In this document: positions 1 to 8,114 of the stretch, one piece after another
How positions within the stretch are numbered: position 1 is the first letter of the stretch
Layout: every line of letters begins with the position of its first letter
Origin: JBMNQS01 sp050944255
GTDB lineage: Bacteria > Bacillota > Clostridia > Christensenellales > Maliibacteriaceae
Direction: 5' to 3'
Assembly: GCA_050944255.1 (NCBI GenBank)
Contig: JBMNQS010000002.1
Location: 4,967 to 68,966, forward strand
Length of the DNA stretch: 64,000 bases
The notes under the pieces: model-generated
Told to the model about the DNA's origin: nothing
Databases searched by the model: none
The model's input: only the letters and a program-made list of their open reading frames with translations
Position numbers and translations under genes: made by a program

Positions 1-905
1 TGGTGGTAGAGGAGCTGGAGCCGGTCATCGAGGAGCAGATCAAGGCCGCGGGCATCGACTGTGAGGGCAAGGCGCTGTTCTCCCGGCAGGGGGAGCTGTC
101 CACCGCCGTGATTGCGGGGGCGCTGGGCCTTCCCGCGCCGGAGAGTCCCGCCATGGACGCTCTGGTGGTCCGCCCGCCTGTGATGTGCCCCGGATGCCCC
201 CACAGGCCCGCCTACCACGTGATCAACAAGCTGAAGCTCACCGTCATGGGGGATATCGGCTGCTATACGCTGGGGGCGCTGCCTCCTGTTTCGGCCATGG
301 ACGCCTGCCTGTGCATGGGCGCCAGCATTCCCATGGCCCACGGCATGCAAAGGGCCCTGGGCGGCGAGGCGGCCAAAAAAGTGGTGGCCGTCATCGGAGA
401 CTCCACCTTCTTTCACAGCGGCATCACCGGCCTTGTGGACATGGTCTACAACGGCGGCGCCGGCACGGTGCTGATACTGGATAATTCAACTACCGGCATG
501 ACCGGCCACCAGGACCATCCGGGCACCGGAAAAACCCTGAAAAAAGAGATTGCCCAGGCGGTGGACCTGGAGGCGCTGGTAAAGGCTTGCGGCGTGAGGT
601 ACGTGCGCAGCGTGGACCCCTTCGACATGAAGGCGCTGGAAACCGCCCTGAAAGAGGAAACCGAACGGGACGATGTCTCCGTGATCATTGTGCGCCGCTC
701 TTGCGCGCTTTTGCCGGGGCAGAGGCATGGGATTTTCCATGTGGACGCGGATGCCTGCCGCCGGTGCAAAAGGTGCCTGACGCTGGGCTGCCCGGCCATT
801 GAGAAAACGGCGGAGCATCCCTTTGTCAATCCTGCGCTGTGCTCGGGATGCGGCCTGTGCGCTGGAGTATGTCCCTTCGGCGCCATCGAGAGAAAAGGAG
901 CGTGA
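1..905 (+). CDS. iorA: Indolepyruvate ferredoxin oxidoreductase, alpha subunit (5' truncated)
   Basis: This is the C-terminal 300 or so residues of the large subunit; the gene begins before the window. The enzyme oxidatively decarboxylates indolepyruvate and other aryl pyruvates to aryl-acyl-CoA and reduces ferredoxin in the cytoplasm. The visible part has the thiamine-diphosphate region (GDIGCYTLG, then GDSTFFHSG and a downstream NSTTGMTGHQ). It ends in two ferredoxin-type clusters, CRRCKRCLTLGCP and CSGCGLCAGVCP, near the C-terminus. iorB follows after 5 bp, the standard iorAB order, and a phenylacetate-CoA ligase gene comes next, which supports an aryl-acid route. Family assignment is firm; the true substrate range is inferred. 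Confidence 0.93.
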   Translation, partial: VVEELEPVIEEQIKAAGIDCEGKALFSRQGELSTAVIAGALGLPAPESPAMDALVVRPPVMCPGCPHRPAYHVINKLKLTVMGDIGCYTLGALPPVSAMDACLCMGASIPMAHGMQRALGGEAAKKVVAVIGDSTFFHSGITGLVDMVYNGGAGTVLILDNSTTGMTGHQDHPGTGKTLKKEIAQAVDLEALVKACGVRYVRSVDPFDMKALETALKEETERDDVSVIIVRRSCALLPGQRHGIFHVDADACRRCKRCLTLGCPAIEKTAEHPFVNPALCSGCGLCAGVCPFGAIERKGA

Positions 906-910
906 GGCCC

Positions 911-1498
911 ATGGATAAGACGGACAGCATCAACATCATGATCGTGGGCGTAGGCGGCCAGGGCACGCTCCTTGCCAGCCGCATCATGGGCGCGCTGGCC
1001 CTTTCCGAAGGGCTGGATATCAAGGTATCCGAGGTGCACGGCATGGCCCAGAGGGGCGGCAGCGTGGAAACGCACGTGCGTATGGGCCAGCGCGTCTACT
1101 CGCCCCTGGTGCAGATCGGCACCGCCGACGTGGTGCTGGCCTTCGAGCCGCTGGAGGGCGCCCGCTGGAGCCATTATTTAAAACCTGGCGGCGTGCTTCT
1201 GACCAACAGCGCCCGGGTGCTGCCCATGCCGGTGATCTCCGGCGCGGCAGAATACCCGGAGGATTTGGATGAGCGTTTGGCGAAAAAAAATATAAAAGTG
1301 ACGGCCTTTAACGCCACGGTTTTGGCGGAAGAGGCCGGCGATATGCGCAGCGTGAACCTTGTGCTATTGGGCGCGCTTTCAAAGTATTTTCGATTTACCA
1401 AGTCGGCATGGCTTGCCGCCATCGCCGATTGCGTACCGGAAAAGACACTGAAAGTCAATACCGCGGCGTTCGAATCCGGACGCGCCGCCGCCCAATAA
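911..1498 (+). CDS. iorB: Indolepyruvate ferredoxin oxidoreductase, beta subunit
   Basis: A 195-residue gamma/beta-type subunit of 2-oxoacid:ferredoxin oxidoreductases that partners IorA. It opens with the family motif IMIVGVGGQGTLLAS and contains the conserved EVHGMAQRGGSVETHVR stretch. The ATG at 911 was chosen because the protein then starts directly before this motif; the reading frame stays open upstream but that part overlaps iorA and resembles nothing. The 5-bp gap to iorA suggests translational coupling. The pair needs ferredoxin, consistent with an anaerobe. Confidence 0.92.
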   Translation: MDKTDSINIMIVGVGGQGTLLASRIMGALALSEGLDIKVSEVHGMAQRGGSVETHVRMGQRVYSPLVQIGTADVVLAFEPLEGARWSHYLKPGGVLLTNSARVLPMPVISGAAEYPEDLDERLAKKNIKVTAFNATVLAEEAGDMRSVNLVLLGALSKYFRFTKSAWLAAIADCVPEKTLKVNTAAFESGRAAAQ

Positions 1499-1520
1499 GC
1501 ATTGAAGGAGAGCGTTTTAA

Positions 1521-2831
1521 ATGAGCGGTCAATCGATATGGAACCGTACCTATGAATGTATGGACAGGGAGCAGCTTCGCCTTTTGCAGCAGGAGCGCTT
1601 CCTGCAGAGCATCGCCCGGGTCTATCACAATGTGCCCTTCTACCGCGAGAAGATGCAGAAGGCCGGATTGTCCCTGTCGGACATCAAGAGCCTGGAGGAC
1701 ATCAAAAAGCTGCCCTTCAGCTACAAGACCGATCTTCGGGACACCTATCCCTACGGCATGTTCGCCGCGCCGCGCAGCGAGATCGTCCGCGTGCACGCCT
1801 CCAGCGGCACCACCGGACAGCCCATTGTGGTGGGCTATACGAGAAGGGACATCGAAACCTGGTCGGAGCTGATGGCAAGGACCCTCACCGCAGGCGGGGC
1901 GGACGCCTCTTCGGTGATCCAGATCGCCTACGGCTACGGCCTTTTCACAGGCGGCCTGGGCGTCCACTACGGCGCGGAATACATCGGCGCCACCGTAGTG
2001 CCCGTATCCGGCGGCAACACGCCGCGTCAGGTGATGCTGATGCGCGATCTGGGCGCCACCATGCTGGCCTGCACCCCCTCCTACGCGCTGAACATCTGCG
2101 AAAAGATCGAAGAGATGGGCGTTTTGCCCGACCTGAAGCTGAAATTCGGCGTCTTCGGGGCGGAGGCATGGACACAGGGCATGCGCCGCGAACTGGAGCA
2201 GCGGCTGGGTATCCGGGCCACCGACATCTACGGCCTCACAGAGGTCATCGGGCCCGGCGTATCCAGCGAGTGTGAGGTCCAGGACGGCCTGCACATCTTT
2301 GAGGACCATTTCTACGCCGAAATCATCGATCCCGAGACCGGGGAGGTATTGCCCGACGGAGCGCAGGGAGAACTGGTCTTCACGTCGCTGACAAAAGAGG
2401 GCTTCCCCATCATCCGCTACAGGACCCGCGATTTAACCAGCCTGATGGATGCGCCGTGCCCCTGTGGCAGGACCCACCGCCGCATGCGCAAGATTCTCGG
2501 CAGAAGCGACGATATGCTCATTATCCGCGGCGTCAATGTCTTCCCGACCCAGGTGGAGAGCGTCCTGACCGGCCTGGGCAGCGTAGCGCCCCACTACATG
2601 ATGATCGTCGAGCGCGTCAACCATATGGATACCCTGGAAGTGCAGGTGGAGCTTCTGCCCGACATGTTCTCCGACGAGGTGCGCGTCATGGAGGCGCAGG
2701 GCCGCCGTATCCGCGACGCACTGGAATCCACCCTTGGCATTTCCGTAAGTGTCCGCCTGGTAGCGCCCGGCTCCCTGGCCAGAAGCGAGGGCAAGGCCAA
2801 GCACGTCATCGACAACCGCAAATTGGATTAA
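1521..2831 (+). CDS. paaK: Phenylacetate-CoA ligase
   Basis: A 436-residue adenylate-forming enzyme that activates phenylacetate or a related aryl acid with ATP and CoA. The phosphate-binding loop HASSGTTGQPIVVGYT lies near residues 92-107, the YGLTEVIGPG adenylation motif near 235, and the C-terminal hinge region reads ILGRSDDMLIIRGVNVFPTQ. Length matches PaaK. It sits 22 bp behind iorB with an AAGGAG site. In many anaerobes iorAB and a paaK-like gene are adjacent; run in reverse, the ligase can conserve ATP from the aryl-acyl-CoA made by IorAB. That direction is an inference. Confidence 0.93.
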   Translation: MSGQSIWNRTYECMDREQLRLLQQERFLQSIARVYHNVPFYREKMQKAGLSLSDIKSLEDIKKLPFSYKTDLRDTYPYGMFAAPRSEIVRVHASSGTTGQPIVVGYTRRDIETWSELMARTLTAGGADASSVIQIAYGYGLFTGGLGVHYGAEYIGATVVPVSGGNTPRQVMLMRDLGATMLACTPSYALNICEKIEEMGVLPDLKLKFGVFGAEAWTQGMRRELEQRLGIRATDIYGLTEVIGPGVSSECEVQDGLHIFEDHFYAEIIDPETGEVLPDGAQGELVFTSLTKEGFPIIRYRTRDLTSLMDAPCPCGRTHRRMRKILGRSDDMLIIRGVNVFPTQVESVLTGLGSVAPHYMMIVERVNHMDTLEVQVELLPDMFSDEVRVMEAQGRRIRDALESTLGISVSVRLVAPGSLARSEGKAKHVIDNRKLD

Positions 2832-2847
2832 GGGAGGATTTTATACT

Positions 2848-3282
2848 ATGCACGTGAGGCAGTGTTCCATTTTCGTTGAAAACACAAAGGGCAGCCTTGC
2901 CAAACTGACGAAGGTCTTAAAGGACAACCACATCAATATGGCCGCCGCCACCATCGCCGATACCGAGCACTTCGGCATCCTGCGCGTGGTGTTCGCCGAG
3001 CCGGAGCGCGCGGTGGAGGTATTGAAGGAAAATGGTTTCACCACCAAGATCTCGCAGGTCATCGGCTGCGCCGTGCCGGATAGGCCCGGCGGGCTGGCCG
3101 ACATCCTTCTGGTGCTGGAAGAGGCCGATATCAACGTGGAGTACATCTACTTCTCCGGCATGACCGAAGGCGGGGAGGCCATATTGATCATCCGCGTGCG
3201 CGAGCTTGAAAAGGCGCAGGACGCCCTTAAAGCCGCCGGGGTCAAGCTCCTGTCCCACGAGCAGGTGGCGGAGGGTCGATAA
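2848..3282 (+). CDS. ACT domain protein (tandem ACT)
   Basis: A 144-residue protein built of two ACT modules (about residues 4-70 and 72-140). ACT modules usually bind amino acids as allosteric regulators. The first begins VRQCSIFVENTKGSLAKLTK and the second has the PDRPGGLADILLVLEEADIN loop. Stand-alone tandem ACT proteins are common next to iorAB/paaK genes, and here the gene follows paaK by 16 bp with a good GGGAGG site, so it probably senses an aromatic amino acid for this cluster. No catalytic domain is present. Confidence 0.88.
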   Translation: MHVRQCSIFVENTKGSLAKLTKVLKDNHINMAAATIADTEHFGILRVVFAEPERAVEVLKENGFTTKISQVIGCAVPDRPGGLADILLVLEEADINVEYIYFSGMTEGGEAILIIRVRELEKAQDALKAAGVKLLSHEQVAEGR

Positions 3283-3382
3283 AAAGTCATACATCCGCCC
3301 TTATTTCAGGGAGCCTCTGGCTCCTTGAAGTGCTTTGCAGTATTATAGCTTAGGAAATCTTACCGTTTGAGAGGAACCGTCC

Positions 3383-4504
3383 ATGCGACCGACAAAAGTT
3401 ACCGTTCATTTGGAGATTATTGTTCATAATATACGTCAGATGAAGAGCCGTCTTCCAAAAGGCACGAAGCTAATGGCCGTCATCAAGGCCGACGGCTACG
3501 GCCATGGCATGCTGCAGGTGGCCAGGGCCGCCATCGCTGCCGACGCGGATTACCTGGGCCTTGCCACGGTGGACGAGGCCGCCGAGCTTCGAAGAGAGGG
3601 CATTTACGCCCCGGTGCTGCTCCTGGGGGCGTCGGTGCCCGAGGACGCCTACCAGATGGTGGCCTGCGACGTCATCGAGACCGTTTGGCGGCCCGATCAT
3701 CTGGGCCCGCTGGCGCAGGCCGCCCGGAAGCTGGGCAAACCGGCCCGCGTGCATATCAAGGTGGACAGCGGCATGGGCCGCATCGGCCTTCGGACAAAGC
3801 GGGAACTGTTGGAGATGCTGGAATATATTGGTAGGGAAGAGCTGATTCATCCGGACGGCATCTACACGCATTTCGCCACGGCGGACGAAGCGGACCCTGC
3901 GTACCGCGATATGCAGGCGCGGCGCTTCTCGGAGCTTTTGAGCGTGGCCAAGGGCCACTATCCGGACATTATGGCGCATGCCGGAAACAGCGCCATCGCC
4001 CTTCACGCCCCCCAGTACCACTACGATATGGTGCGCGTCGGTTATCAGATATACGGCTACGACCCCGGTCCCGGCAATTCCGGCGCCTCCTTTCTGAAAC
4101 CGGCCCTTGAATGGACCACGAAGATCGCCGATATCAAGTGCCTGCCCAAGGGCGAGGGCGTCAGCTACGGCGTGCGCTACTTCACCGCCTGCGACACCAA
4201 GGTGGCGACGCTTCCAGTGGGCTACGCCGACGGGTACCGCCGCGCCTTGACCAATAACGGCTACGTATTGGTCAGGGGCGAGAGATGCCCCATCATCGGC
4301 ACCGTCTGCATGGATCAGTGCATGATCGACGTGTCGCATCTTCACGATGTTCAAATCGGGGACGATGTGGTATTATTAGGCGGTCAGGGCGAAGACTTCA
4401 TCAGCGCCGACGAAATGGGCCGATGGCTGTCCACCATCGGCTACGAAATCCTCTGCGGTATCGGCAGACGTGTTCCAAGGAGTTATACGGGTTTAAATGA
4501 CTGA
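3383..4504 (+). CDS. alr: Alanine racemase
   Basis: A 373-residue PLP enzyme interconverting L- and D-alanine for peptidoglycan. The PLP lysine lies in AVIKADGYGHG (Lys35). The HIKVDSGMGRIG motif and the C-terminal catalytic tyrosine region (GEGVSYGVRY) are present, as is the family's GTVCMDQCMIDV segment. The upstream 100-bp gap holds a short hairpin (GGAGCC/GGCTCC, about 3311-3325) and weak -10-like sequences but no convincing promoter. The gene overlaps the next one by 8 bp, so the two are co-translated. Confidence 0.95.
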   Translation: MRPTKVTVHLEIIVHNIRQMKSRLPKGTKLMAVIKADGYGHGMLQVARAAIAADADYLGLATVDEAAELRREGIYAPVLLLGASVPEDAYQMVACDVIETVWRPDHLGPLAQAARKLGKPARVHIKVDSGMGRIGLRTKRELLEMLEYIGREELIHPDGIYTHFATADEADPAYRDMQARRFSELLSVAKGHYPDIMAHAGNSAIALHAPQYHYDMVRVGYQIYGYDPGPGNSGASFLKPALEWTTKIADIKCLPKGEGVSYGVRYFTACDTKVATLPVGYADGYRRALTNNGYVLVRGERCPIIGTVCMDQCMIDVSHLHDVQIGDDVVLLGGQGEDFISADEMGRWLSTIGYEILCGIGRRVPRSYTGLND

Positions 4505-5060
4505 AAAACTGACGCTTAGAAAAAGCATGAAAACGGCCCTGAAAGGCCTGAAACAAGACGATATGACCAGACAGCAGGACGCCGTCAACGACCTATTGAC
4601 GCGGTTTTTAGCCGCCAAAGGTTTTCGGCGCGCGCTCTTTTACGTGCCCATTCAAAACGAAATTTCACCCATGGCGGCCATGGAGCGCTTCCATGCGGGC
4701 GGCGGGGAAGTGTACCTGCCCGTGTGCACCAGCCGAGATGAGATGCTGGTGAAGAAGTGGAACGGGCAGGACTGCGCGGACTGCGACGCCATGGGCGTGC
4801 CCGCGCCGCTGGACGGGGAACTGCTCGGCGATATGAGCGCTCTGGACTGCGTGATCGTGCCCGCGCTGGCCTTTACCTCCATCGGTGCCAGGCTGGGACG
4901 CGGCGCGGGGTTCTACGACAAATTCCTCAACGCGCTGCCAGAAAGCGTGCTGCGGATCGGGCTGGCTTGGAATCAGCAGGTTCTGCCCCGGATACCGCTG
5001 GAATACCACGACGCGGCGGTGAATATCGTGCTGTTTGAAAACGCCCATATCCACATTTAA
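4497..5060 (+). CDS. 5-formyltetrahydrofolate cyclo-ligase
   Basis: A 187-residue enzyme (MTHFS family) that converts 5-formyl-THF to 5,10-methenyl-THF with ATP. The N-terminus carries the basic LRKSMKTALKGL segment. The C-terminal signature GARLGRGAGFYDKFL binds phosphate and substrate. It overlaps alr by 8 bp (ATG at 4497 inside the end of alr). No terminator with a T-run follows; a small hairpin at 5074-5090 precedes the next promoter. Confidence 0.93.
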   Translation: MTEKLTLRKSMKTALKGLKQDDMTRQQDAVNDLLTRFLAAKGFRRALFYVPIQNEISPMAAMERFHAGGGEVYLPVCTSRDEMLVKKWNGQDCADCDAMGVPAPLDGELLGDMSALDCVIVPALAFTSIGARLGRGAGFYDKFLNALPESVLRIGLAWNQQVLPRIPLEYHDAAVNIVLFENAHIHI

Positions 5061-5091
5061 TGCCCGATCGCGTCGTTTGGGTTTCAAACGC

Positions 5092-5121
5092 TTGTCCACG
5101 GGCTTATGGTTATGGTAAAAT
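5092..5121 (+). promoter_or_regulatory. Promoter for rsmD-coaD
   Basis: TTGTCC (5092-5097), an 18-bp spacer and TAAAAT (5116-5121) preceded by TGG give a sigma-A-like promoter with an extended -10. It lies 42 bp before rsmD in an otherwise empty 103-bp gap. Confidence 0.55.
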
Positions 5122-5163
5122 GAGGGGCAGGACAGGCCCTTTTGCAAAGGATGGGAGGCCGAT

Positions 5164-5712
5164 ATGCGCATTATAGCCGGCTCGGCCGGAGGGCGCCGCC
5201 TCGTTTCGCCGCCCGGTCAAAACGCCCGCCCCACCCATGAGCGCGTGCGCGAAGCGGTGTTTTCCATGCTGACGCCGTTTTTGAGCGGCGGCCGGGTGCT
5301 GGACCTGTTTGCGGGCAGCGGCGCCATGGGGCTTGAAGCCCTGTCGCGGGGCATGGACGAAGCCATATTCGTGGACGCGGACAGGGGCGCCGTCAGGACC
5401 ATACAGAGCAACATCGAGGCGCTTGGGTTTAATCGCTGCCGCGTGCTGCACATGGACGCGCTGCGGGCATTGGATCGTGAAAAGGGGCCCTTTGATCTGG
5501 CGTTTGTGGACCCGCCGTACGACGCGGGCCTGATGATGCCGGCCCTTGAAAAACTGGCGGCCAACAAACTGATTGCCCCCGGCGCCAGAATCGTCTGCGA
5601 AAGACGGTTCGGCGACGAGACGCCGGTGCCGGGCGCCTACGACCTGCTGCGCCGGCGCAGATACGGCATTGCGGAGATACTACTGTTGTCAGAAAGGGAG
5701 CTGAAACCATGA
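5164..5712 (+). CDS. rsmD: 16S rRNA (guanine-N2)-methyltransferase RsmD
   Basis: A 182-residue SAM-dependent methyltransferase acting on a conserved guanine of 16S rRNA (G966 in E. coli numbering). It shows the RIIAGSAGGRRL start, the SAM-binding VLDLFAGSGAMGLEALSRG region and the catalytic DPPY motif (FVDPPYDAGL). The stop overlaps the coaD start by 4 bp, the usual Firmicutes pairing. Confidence 0.95.
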   Translation: MRIIAGSAGGRRLVSPPGQNARPTHERVREAVFSMLTPFLSGGRVLDLFAGSGAMGLEALSRGMDEAIFVDADRGAVRTIQSNIEALGFNRCRVLHMDALRALDREKGPFDLAFVDPPYDAGLMMPALEKLAANKLIAPGARIVCERRFGDETPVPGAYDLLRRRRYGIAEILLLSERELKP

Positions 5713-6200
5713 AACTCGTCTATCCGGGCAGTTTCGATCCCATTACAAACGGCCATATGGATATCATCCGGCGCGCGGCGGTTCTGGCCGACGAGCTGGT
5801 GGTGGCCGTGTTGCGCAACAGCGAAAAGCGCAAGCCCCTCTTCTCCGTGGAGGAGCGGGCCGAGCTGATCCGAAGAAGCGTGGCGGGCATCGAAAATGTG
5901 GTGGTGGACACCTTCGACGGCCTTTTGGTGGATTACGCCAGGGGCCAGAAGGCGCAGGCCATCGTCCGCGGCCTGCGGGCCATGAGCGACTTTGAGAGCG
6001 AGCTTCAGATGGCGTCGATGAACCATCGCCTGGCGCCGGATATTGAAATGCTGTTTTTAATGACCGGCGGGGAGTACTCGTTTCTTTCCTCCAGCATGGT
6101 CAAGGAATTGGGCAGCTACGACGCCGACATCAGCGGCCTGGTGCCCGATGTGATCGTCGATACCGTGCGCAACCGCCTACATCGCGGTACCCGCGTTTAA
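5709..6200 (+). CDS. coaD: Phosphopantetheine adenylyltransferase
   Basis: A 163-residue nucleotidyltransferase for the penultimate step of CoA synthesis (4'-phosphopantetheine plus ATP to dephospho-CoA). It has the class signature YPGSFDPITNGHMDII at the N-terminus and the distal LSSSMVKELG segment in place of the ISSTLVKE form. The length is typical. It is translationally coupled to rsmD. Confidence 0.96.
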   Translation: MKLVYPGSFDPITNGHMDIIRRAAVLADELVVAVLRNSEKRKPLFSVEERAELIRRSVAGIENVVVDTFDGLLVDYARGQKAQAIVRGLRAMSDFESELQMASMNHRLAPDIEMLFLMTGGEYSFLSSSMVKELGSYDADISGLVPDVIVDTVRNRLHRGTRV

Positions 6201-6220
6201 AAACAAATAGGGGGACTTTT

Positions 6221-6667
6221 ATGAGCGTTATGTCGCTGATCGAGCTATTGCGAACCGAAATTGAGGAGGCGCCCCGCCGCCTCGGCGGCAAAGTGTCGCT
6301 TGAACAGGAAAAACTCTTGAATATCGTCCAGCAGGCGGCCGCGGAGCTGCCCTCGGACATCAAGAACGCGGAATACATCGTCAAGGAGCGCCAGCGCATT
6401 ATCCTTGAAGCCGAGCACGAGGCGGAAAAAATCCTGGAGGAAGCCAGGGTACAGGCCAGAACCATGGTTTCCGAACACGAAATTCTAAAGGAAGCCACCT
6501 CCAACGCCCAGAAGATTCTGGCCAACGCCGAGGACAACGCCAAGGCCATCCGCCGCGCGGCCAACGATTACGCCGACGAGCTTCTGGCCGAAATGGAGGA
6601 ATACGTGGGCAGCCACCTGGAATTGATCCGCCAGAACCGCCGGTCGCTGCAGCGGCCGTCCAAATAA
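6221..6667 (+). CDS. Coiled-coil protein of unknown function (ATP synthase subunit b/E-like helix)
   Basis: A 148-residue, strongly charged, mostly helical protein rich in Glu, Ala, Lys and Arg. Residues from about 25 to 140 look like one long coiled coil. No signal peptide, membrane segment or catalytic motif is visible. Automatic annotation of similar Clostridia proteins at this place often says ATPase because of likeness to V-type subunit E/F-type b stalks; that name is not supported here. It is encoded between coaD and plsX, where other Firmicutes carry rpmF or yceD. The strong GGGGG-containing site and operon position show it is a real gene. Confidence 0.75.
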   Translation: MSVMSLIELLRTEIEEAPRRLGGKVSLEQEKLLNIVQQAAAELPSDIKNAEYIVKERQRIILEAEHEAEKILEEARVQARTMVSEHEILKEATSNAQKILANAEDNAKAIRRAANDYADELLAEMEEYVGSHLELIRQNRRSLQRPSK

Positions 6668-6695
6668 ACCCAAACCGAGAGAAAGAAGTGAAACG

Positions 6696-7724
6696 ATGCC
6701 GCATATACTCTTAGACGCCATGGGCGGCGACCACGCCCCCAAAGCCATCGTTCAGGGAGCGGTTGAGGCCCTTTTGGCTTACCCCGAAGCGGAGCTGACG
6801 CTGGTGGGGCCGGGGGACGCCATTGAAGCCGAACTCTCCGGCGCGAGCTACGACGCCTCGCGCCTTCACATCATGCCCGCCTCCCAGGTGATCACCAATG
6901 AGGAGTCCCCGGCGCTGGCCGTCAGGAGGAAGAGGGATTCCACCATGGTGGTGGGGCTGAACATGTTGAAAGATAAGAAAGCCGACGCGTTGATCACCGC
7001 CGGCAGCACAGGGGCCATACTGGTGGCCTCGCTGCTGATCCTAAAAACGCTTGCGGGCATTCACCGCCCGGCGCTGGCGCCGCTTCTGCCGACGATAAAC
7101 GGCCGCGTGATGCTCATCGACTGCGGCGCCAACGTGGATGCCAAGCCCATGCATTTGGAGCAGTTCGCACTGATGGGTTCGGCCTACATGCAGGCCGTGG
7201 AGGGGATCGAAAACCCGCGGGTGGGTCTTGTCAACGTGGGCGCGGAGGAGGAGAAGGGCAACGAGCTGACCAAGGCGGCCTATCCGCTTTTGAAGCGGCT
7301 GCCCATCAACTTTGTCGGCAACGTGGAGGGCAGGGACATCCTTCTGGACGCGGCGGACGTGGTGGTCTGCGACGCGTTCGCGGGCAACATCATCCTGAAG
7401 CATACCGAGGGCATGGCCAAGGCGCTGACTACGCTGCTGAAAAGGGAGCTGACCAGCAAACCCGCCTATAAACTGATGGCCGCGGGCCTTCGGGGCGCGT
7501 TCCGCAGCTTCAGGGACAGCATGGATTACACCCAGTATGGCGGCGCGCCGCTTCTGGGCCTGAACGGCTGCGTGATCAAGAGCCACGGCTCCTCGGACCC
7601 TACGGCCATCGTCTCCAGCGTCAGGCAGGCCATAGGCTTTGTGGAAAAGGACCTGGTGGGCAAAATCGCCGCAAAACTCAGTGAGATACATGATGCAGGA
7701 AATCCCAGCCATCATGAAGAATAA
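6696..7724 (+). CDS. plsX: Phosphate acyltransferase PlsX
   Basis: A 342-residue enzyme that makes acyl-phosphate from acyl-ACP for phospholipid synthesis, acting peripherally at the membrane. The N-terminus ILLDAMGGDHAPKAIV is diagnostic, and IDCGANVDAKP and GLVNVGAEEEKGNE are further family blocks. It is followed by acpP, its substrate carrier, then rnc: the standard order. No fapR or fab genes are adjacent. Confidence 0.96.
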   Translation: MPHILLDAMGGDHAPKAIVQGAVEALLAYPEAELTLVGPGDAIEAELSGASYDASRLHIMPASQVITNEESPALAVRRKRDSTMVVGLNMLKDKKADALITAGSTGAILVASLLILKTLAGIHRPALAPLLPTINGRVMLIDCGANVDAKPMHLEQFALMGSAYMQAVEGIENPRVGLVNVGAEEEKGNELTKAAYPLLKRLPINFVGNVEGRDILLDAADVVVCDAFAGNIILKHTEGMAKALTTLLKRELTSKPAYKLMAAGLRGAFRSFRDSMDYTQYGGAPLLGLNGCVIKSHGSSDPTAIVSSVRQAIGFVEKDLVGKIAAKLSEIHDAGNPSHHEE

Positions 7725-7778
7725 ATCATACGCATCAATGTTCTCAAAACTATTTTTGAGTATGGAGGAAACAATTCA

Positions 7779-8018
7779 ATGGTATTTGACAAAGTAAAGG
7801 CCGTTATCGCCAAACAGCTTGAAATCGACGAAGAAAAAATTACGATGGAATCGCTGCTTGTGGACGACCTGAAGGCAGACTCCCTGGACATTGTCGAACT
7901 GATCTTCAACCTGGAGGAAATCTTCGATATCGCCATTGCCGAGGAAGAGGAAGAACAGGTCCAGCAGATGACCAAGGTGGCCGATATCGTTCATTACATC
8001 GAAAGCCGCATCGCTTGA
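7779..8018 (+). CDS. acpP: Acyl carrier protein
   Basis: A 79-residue acidic four-helix carrier. The phosphopantetheine attachment serine is Ser35 in LKADSLDIVEL. It has a strong GGAGGAAA ribosome binding site, as expected for an abundant protein. The 54-bp gap before it contains a small CTCAAAA/TTTTTGAG hairpin. Confidence 0.96.
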   Translation: MVFDKVKAVIAKQLEIDEEKITMESLLVDDLKADSLDIVELIFNLEEIFDIAIAEEEEEQVQQMTKVADIVHYIESRIA

Positions 8019-8048
8019 ATGCAGCGTTTTTACCGGATTGTGGGATGG

Positions 8049-8084
8049 AGATCTTTAAAACCGGCAGACCGGTCTTAAAGGTCT
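8049..8084 (+). other. Long hairpin in the leader of rnc
   Basis: Positions 8049-8064 and 8069-8084 pair over 16 positions with one mismatch (and one G-U pair) around a 4-nt loop CAGA. No T-run follows, so it is not an intrinsic terminator. It lies 31 bp upstream of the RNase III gene and could be an RNase III substrate. Confidence 0.6.
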
Positions 8085-8114
8085 CTGTTCATACTCATTG
8101 GAGGTGAAACGTGC

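Noticed and set aside
3311..3346. Possible terminator and promoter in front of alr
   Set aside because: The hairpin has no T-run, and the TATTAT at 3341-3346 lacks a -35 at usable spacing, so neither is listed as a feature.
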